A DNA stretch of 35,488 nucleotides from Bacillota bacterium (GTDB lineage Bacteria; Bacillota; Clostridia; Lachnospirales; Lachnospiraceae). The stretch's first letter is position 1. Every line of letters begins with the position of its first letter. This document shows, piece after piece, positions 31,820 through 35,488 of the stretch. The notes beneath the pieces are model-generated. The model was given only the letters and a program-made list of their open reading frames with translations, was not told the origin of the DNA and ran no database searches. The stretch is taken from NCBI GenBank assembly GCA_023413555.1, contig JAEZPG010000053.1, positions 1 to 35,488 of the forward strand. The letters run 5' to 3'. Position numbers and translations under genes: made by a program.

Positions 31820-32959
31820 ATGTTTATACACTTATTTAAGTACAAACTTAAAATGCTTTTTCGACCTTCCGAAGATCTATTTTGGATCTATTTTTTCCCT
31901 ATTATACTAGGAACCATGTTCTTTGCGGCTTTTGGTAATATATCCGATAAGACGGAAACTTTCTCCACAATTCCGGTTGCTGTTGTAATAGAACAGGAGC
32001 CAAATGAGTATCTGAATTCTCTACTTACAGAGCTTTCCAGTGATTCAGAAGATGCTACCTTAAAGATAACAGAAACCTCTAAAACAGAAGCTGAAACGTT
32101 ATTAAAAGACAATAAAATTGATGCTATCGTCACCATTAATGAAGATGTCAAACTGACTGTAAATGGAAAAGGTATCAATCAAAGTATTGTTTGTATGATT
32201 TTCGATCAGTATAAACAAATTTCCGATACGATTACCAACGTGGCCAGTTCAAATCAAGAAAAAGTTTCTGATGTTCTCGCAACCATGTATAGTAAAATTA
32301 ATGCTAATATAGAAACCACTTTAAATAAGCATGACAACTTAGATACCATGACCTGGTACTTCTTTGCGCTTGTTTCCATGAGTTGTCTGTTCGGATATCT
32401 CTTTGGATTTAAAAGCATTGTGGCTATTCAAGCTAATATTACCGTACTAGCAGCCAGACGTTGTGTCACACCAACTCATAAGTTAAAACTTATTGTCAGT
32501 GATATGTTAGCCAGTATTATCGCTCAGTATCTGTCTACTGTTCTCCTACTCATATATCTGATTTTTGGATTAAATATTGACTTTGGCGACAGACTTCCCT
32601 ATGTATTCCTAACTGCTTTTGTAGGATCACTAGTTGGTGTAGCAAATGGTACATTCATCGGTGCTATTGGTAGATTTTCTAAAGGTTTGAAAGAGGCTAT
32701 CGTTATGGGTGGAACCATGATTTTATGCTTCCTAGGCGGATTAATGGTTGGAAATATGAAGGATATAATAGACAAATCTGCTCCTTTTATCAATCGCATT
32801 AACCCTGCTGCCTTAATTGCAGATTCTTTTTACAGTCTTAGCATATATGATAATTTAGACCGTTATATGCTTAATACAGGCATTCTTGTTATTATGACAG
32901 TGGTTATGGCTATATTAAGTTTCTGTCTAGTAAGGAGGGAACGTTATGCAAGCATTTAA
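31820..32959 (+). CDS. ABC-2 type permease 1
   Basis: 379 aa. An N-terminal helix (about 20-38), a large external region (about 40-170) and five to six C-terminal helices (about 175-375) give the ABC-2 membrane layout, with NINPAALIADSFYSLS in the conserved C-terminal region. I use the ATG at 31820 (MFIHLFKYK), 5 nt after AGGAGG. The start 18 codons earlier lies inside the ATPase gene and has no ribosome site. It overlaps the next permease by 14 bp, so the two half-size subunits are made together, probably as a heterodimer. Confidence 0.9.
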   Translation: MFIHLFKYKLKMLFRPSEDLFWIYFFPIILGTMFFAAFGNISDKTETFSTIPVAVVIEQEPNEYLNSLLTELSSDSEDATLKITETSKTEAETLLKDNKIDAIVTINEDVKLTVNGKGINQSIVCMIFDQYKQISDTITNVASSNQEKVSDVLATMYSKINANIETTLNKHDNLDTMTWYFFALVSMSCLFGYLFGFKSIVAIQANITVLAARRCVTPTHKLKLIVSDMLASIIAQYLSTVLLLIYLIFGLNIDFGDRLPYVFLTAFVGSLVGVANGTFIGAIGRFSKGLKEAIVMGGTMILCFLGGLMVGNMKDIIDKSAPFINRINPAALIADSFYSLSIYDNLDRYMLNTGILVIMTVVMAILSFCLVRRERYASI

Positions 32960-34109
32960 TCAATATCTAAAGATTTTAAAGAAAAACCTAGGTGGTGTTA
33001 TCATATACTTAATGATTTTTATGGCCATTACCTCCTTATTTAGTAGTTTTGGTAGCGACACTGCTAAGGATAGTTTTTCTATGAAAAAATTAAATATTGC
33101 TGTCTTGGACCGTGATAATTCCCAGCTAAGTATAGGGTTTAAAGAATATATGGGATCCATTCATCACATTGTAGATATGGAAGATAACGTGGAAAGTCTA
33201 CAGGACAATTTATATTATCGTAATGTCTCCTATATTTTGATTATCCCTAAGGGATATGGGGAGAAGTTGTCCCAAGGTAATCTGAATCAATTGGTAGAAA
33301 ATATAAAGGTCCCTAACTCTTTTGAAGGAATCTTTGCTGACCAACAGATAGATCAATATCTAAAGACCATTTCCTCTTACCTTAAAGTTGGTTATGAACC
33401 AGCAAAAGCCCTATCTCTCACAAAAGGAAGCTTAGCTAAATCGACTGAAGTAACGATGATTGACGAAGGAGCAACAACCACTGAAAGTCAAACTGATAAG
33501 ATGTTTTTCTTCTTCCAGTACCTAGCATATGTATTAGTTTGTGTTACTATAGTTGGCTTGGGACCAATCCTCCTGACATTTAGCAAACCTGACTTAAAGA
33601 AACGTATTGATGTTTCTGCACTAAGCTTACCGGCTAAAAACAGGCAACTAATCTTCTTCAGTTTCTTCTTTACAGTTGCTATATGGTTAATTTTCATGAT
33701 TCTGGCCTATATATTATGCGGAACGAAAATTTTCTCTACCGCAGGACTATTATGTATGTTGAACAGCTTTATCTTTGCATTAATTTCACTTTCCATCACA
33801 TACTTAGTCAGCTTAATACTTAAAACAAGTGGCTCGCTATCTATTATCAGTAATGTTCTAGGACTTGGTATGAGCTTTATATGTGGTGTCTTTGTTCCTC
33901 AGTCTTATATGTCAGAAAAAGTATTAAGTGTCAGTCGGATTCTGCCGGGATACTGGTATATGGATGCACATAATAAACTGGTAGACTATAATGGTAGTTC
34001 CTCTCAGGTAAAAACAATATTTGCTGATTTTGGTATACTCTTGGGTTTTGCAGTTGTCATTTTAGCAGTAAGTCTAGTAGTATCCAAAGTAAAACGAGAC
34101 AATGCTTAA
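32946..34109 (+). CDS. ABC-2 type permease 2
   Basis: 387 aa with the same layout as permease 1: one N-terminal helix (about 15-33), an external domain (about 35-190) and C-terminal helices from about 195 to 380, with the conserved ILPGYWYMDAHNKL segment. GGAGG lies 7 nt before the ATG, inside the end of permease 1. The pair and ATPase form a complete exporter. The substrate is unknown, though drugs, lantibiotics or lipids are the usual ones. Transcription ends at the hairpin 34121-34164. Confidence 0.9.
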   Translation: MQAFNQYLKILKKNLGGVIIYLMIFMAITSLFSSFGSDTAKDSFSMKKLNIAVLDRDNSQLSIGFKEYMGSIHHIVDMEDNVESLQDNLYYRNVSYILIIPKGYGEKLSQGNLNQLVENIKVPNSFEGIFADQQIDQYLKTISSYLKVGYEPAKALSLTKGSLAKSTEVTMIDEGATTTESQTDKMFFFFQYLAYVLVCVTIVGLGPILLTFSKPDLKKRIDVSALSLPAKNRQLIFFSFFFTVAIWLIFMILAYILCGTKIFSTAGLLCMLNSFIFALISLSITYLVSLILKTSGSLSIISNVLGLGMSFICGVFVPQSYMSEKVLSVSRILPGYWYMDAHNKLVDYNGSSSQVKTIFADFGILLGFAVVILAVSLVVSKVKRDNA

Positions 34110-34120
34110 ACACGATTAAG

Positions 34121-34164
34121 AAAAGTCGTAATATCTTAATACATAAAAGGGTATTACGACTTTT
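34121..34164. terminator. Bidirectional rho-independent terminator
   Basis: Perfect 13-bp arms AAAAGTCGTAATA (34121-34133) and TATTACGACTTTT (34152-34164). T5 on the plus strand and T4 on the minus strand close the stem. It separates the convergent exporter and DUF421 genes. Confidence 0.85.
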
Positions 34165-34169
34165 TCATT

Positions 34170-34871
34170 TTAAAGAATATTCTTATTCGGAGGCATAACC
34201 TTTACATAAAAATTAATGGTGTCCTCTTCATCTAATGTCGCTAAGAAGATATCCTCTACCTTATTTATCTTATATTTAGCAATTTGCTTTATCAGCCAAG
34301 TCTCATCCTTCCCCATACGTTTTAAGTTGTCCTTTAGTACTTTCCCATCCATCATAACATTGGCAACGAGTGTCTCCTGTTTTGGATGAAGGTTTAGGTC
34401 CATAGCGGTAACCGGCTTTTCACTGGCGATTGGAATAACACTCAGCTCTCCATTCGTCTCAAAGATAACGGTATCCACCTTAGACAGATCAAAATATCCC
34501 ATAGGACGAAGCATAGTAAGAAATTCATCCATATCCAAATGAGCCTTGGTGAAATTCTTCTTGTAGATTTTCCCTTTTTCGACCAATACAATGGGATGTC
34601 CTACAAGTAAATTACGGATTATCTTGCTCTTATCTGTACCAATGCAACACAAATAGGTAAATACCCCATAAACAATCATAGCTATCACATTATGAATTAT
34701 TTTTTTATCTGTTGCTATGGAGAGCTGTGCTGCTATCGACCCTATCGCAATACTATTAATGTAGTCATACATGCTCATAGATGCAATTGTTCTGTTTCCT
34801 AGCGCTTTGGAGATTAATAACAAGATAAATAGGGAAAGTAATGCTGACAACGGAATAATCCAGTATTCCAT
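34170..34871 (-). CDS. DUF421 (YetF-like) membrane protein
   Basis: 233 aa. Three N-terminal helices (about 5-22, 37-54 and 60-80) are followed by a cytoplasmic domain with the family sequence GHPIVLVEKGKIYKKNFTKA and a central MDEFLTMLRPMGYFDLSKVD, then NGELSVIP. YetF-type proteins of spore formers are often present in several copies, and their function is unknown. GAGG precedes the ATG by about 6 nt. It lies 63 bp after the Cys-rich gene on the same strand and may share its transcript. Confidence 0.9.
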   Translation of the reverse strand: MEYWIIPLSALLSLFILLLISKALGNRTIASMSMYDYINSIAIGSIAAQLSIATDKKIIHNVIAMIVYGVFTYLCCIGTDKSKIIRNLLVGHPIVLVEKGKIYKKNFTKAHLDMDEFLTMLRPMGYFDLSKVDTVIFETNGELSVIPIASEKPVTAMDLNLHPKQETLVANVMMDGKVLKDNLKRMGKDETWLIKQIAKYKINKVEDIFLATLDEEDTINFYVKVMPPNKNIL

Positions 34872-34934
34872 ATTTTCACCTCTTGATGTCGTGTTTTTAC
34901 TTTCCCTAGTATTCTCAATTCTCTGTCTTATATT

Positions 34935-35488
34935 CTATTTATGACAATCTCTTTCCTTAAAAATATCGGCATAGCAATTTTTCCTATATTCTTTATAATC
35001 ATAATCAATCATTGTACCAATATCTTTACGATTTCTGCCGCATCCTCCACCGCAGAAGCAGCCACATATTCCGCATCTTCTTCTTCCACCTCTTTCTTGC
35101 TTGATACTGCTCATTTTATTTCTATCTGTACAATCATAATTCTCCTTAGTGTAATCCATAGTTGGACATTCTCCCTGCATCATCTCATAACCATCATCAC
35201 AATCAGGCATACATCTTCTATTCTCCCATTGATAACAGCCGTATTCATCCTCTTCCTGCTCTTCCTCTCCACTAAAGAATATCGGGATAATTACACCAAG
35301 ATTAGCACCGCATTCAGGGCAAGCTGGACACTCTCTTTGTGGTGGACACTCTCTTTGTGGTGGGCACTCTCTTTGTGGTGGGCACTCTCTTTGTGGGCGG
35401 CAGGTTGGACAAGCTGGACATTCCATTTGTGGTGGACAACTTGGACAAGCTGGACATTCCATTTGTGGTGGGCACTCTCTTTGTGGTG
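34935..35488 (-). CDS. Cysteine/proline-rich repeat protein (partial, 5' end outside the window)
   Basis: At least 183 readable codons. The N-terminal part visible is a repeat array of CPACPSCPPQME and CPPQRE units, Cys-Pro-rich and hydrophilic. Then a short hydrophobic stretch (GANLGVIIPIFF), an acidic run (EEEQEEDE), scattered CxxC-type cysteines, and a glycine/cysteine cluster RRRCGICGCFCGGGCGRNR near the C-terminus. The frame is open to the window edge, so the Met at 35462 is not proven as a start. I do not recognise the family. It may be a spore-coat or surface structural protein with metal or disulfide cross-links. That is inference from composition. Confidence 0.7.
   Translation of the reverse strand, partial: PQRECPPQMECPACPSCPPQMECPACPTCRPQRECPPQRECPPQRECPPQRECPACPECGANLGVIIPIFFSGEEEQEEDEYGCYQWENRRCMPDCDDGYEMMQGECPTMDYTKENYDCTDRNKMSSIKQERGGRRRCGICGCFCGGGCGRNRKDIGTMIDYDYKEYRKNCYADIFKERDCHK
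35326..35397 (-). repeat. 18-bp tandem repeats within the Cys-rich gene
   Basis: Four consecutive 18-bp units (35326-35397) encode CPPQRE. Units differ by one or two bases (GGACAC or GGGCAC start). The same module restarts at 35469 and runs to the edge, with a 36-bp unit coding for CPACP-type repeats between. Near-identical DNA indicates recent slippage or recombination. Confidence 0.9.

Noticed and set aside
35326..35488. Tandem repeats as a CRISPR array or satellite
   Set aside because: The unit is 18 bp without spacers and stays in frame with a Cys-rich protein, so it is a coding repeat.
1..35488. Prophage, transposon, tRNA or CRISPR elements
   Set aside because: No integrase, transposase, terminal repeats, tRNA-like cloverleaf or regularly spaced repeats were seen on either strand.

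Overview
The window is chromosomal DNA from a low-GC Gram-positive anaerobe, most likely a Clostridia member close to the Lachnospiraceae. The evidence is AT-rich intergenic DNA, strong AGGAGG ribosome sites, LytTR/DUF3021, PadR/DUF2812, DUF421 and VanRS-like families, radical SAM enzymes and lipoprotein-type ABC adaptors. No rRNA, tRNA, CRISPR array, phage or intact insertion sequence was found.

Layout. 1-6688 (-): an exporter operon of three tandem HlyD-like adaptor proteins, a large FtsX-type permease and a MacB-like ATPase cut by the left edge. 7120-8050 (-): a PadR regulator with a DUF2812 membrane protein behind a promoter carrying two operator dyads. 8241-9416 (-): a VOC-fold protein preceded by a mini-ORF and a 21-bp-arm palindrome, then a GNAT acetyltransferase. 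9465-12340: a group II PLP decarboxylase and a MocR regulator reading apart from one almost mirror-symmetric double promoter. 12337-13431: nitroreductase and HxlR regulator, divergent. 13602-17418: MFS transporter, PHP phosphoesterase and GNAT (-) opposite an AraC regulator (+). 17505-19806 (-): LytTR regulator and DUF3021, then a CPBP protease and an isochorismatase-type hydrolase behind a LytTR-like direct repeat. 19920-21730 (-): TetR regulator and SPASM-like radical SAM enzyme with two matching operators.

21854-24436 is a decayed accessory zone. It holds one intact rifamycin ADP-ribosyltransferase (arr) among relics of a streptogramin/chloramphenicol-type xenobiotic acetyltransferase, a peptide deformylase, a LysR regulator with an internal deletion and an unidentified gene, plus an intact LysE-type exporter. 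24617-27012 (-) is housekeeping: RlmD-type rRNA methyltransferase and a PflX-like radical SAM protein.

27151-34109 is a signalling and export block: two two-component systems in one unit ordered HK-RR-RR-HK, divergent from an ABC-2 exporter (ATPase and two permeases). 34170-35488 (-) carries a DUF421/YetF-like membrane protein and a partial Cys/Pro-rich repeat protein.

The recurring theme is drug or metabolite sensing and efflux: many small transport or modification units, each next to its own regulator, several with readable operators. I did not find a clearly new multi-gene system. The best leads are the mirror-symmetric MocR promoter, the stacked two-component operon, the triple-adaptor exporter, the resistance-gene graveyard with a surviving arr, the leader architecture before the VOC gene, and the Cys-rich repeat protein.
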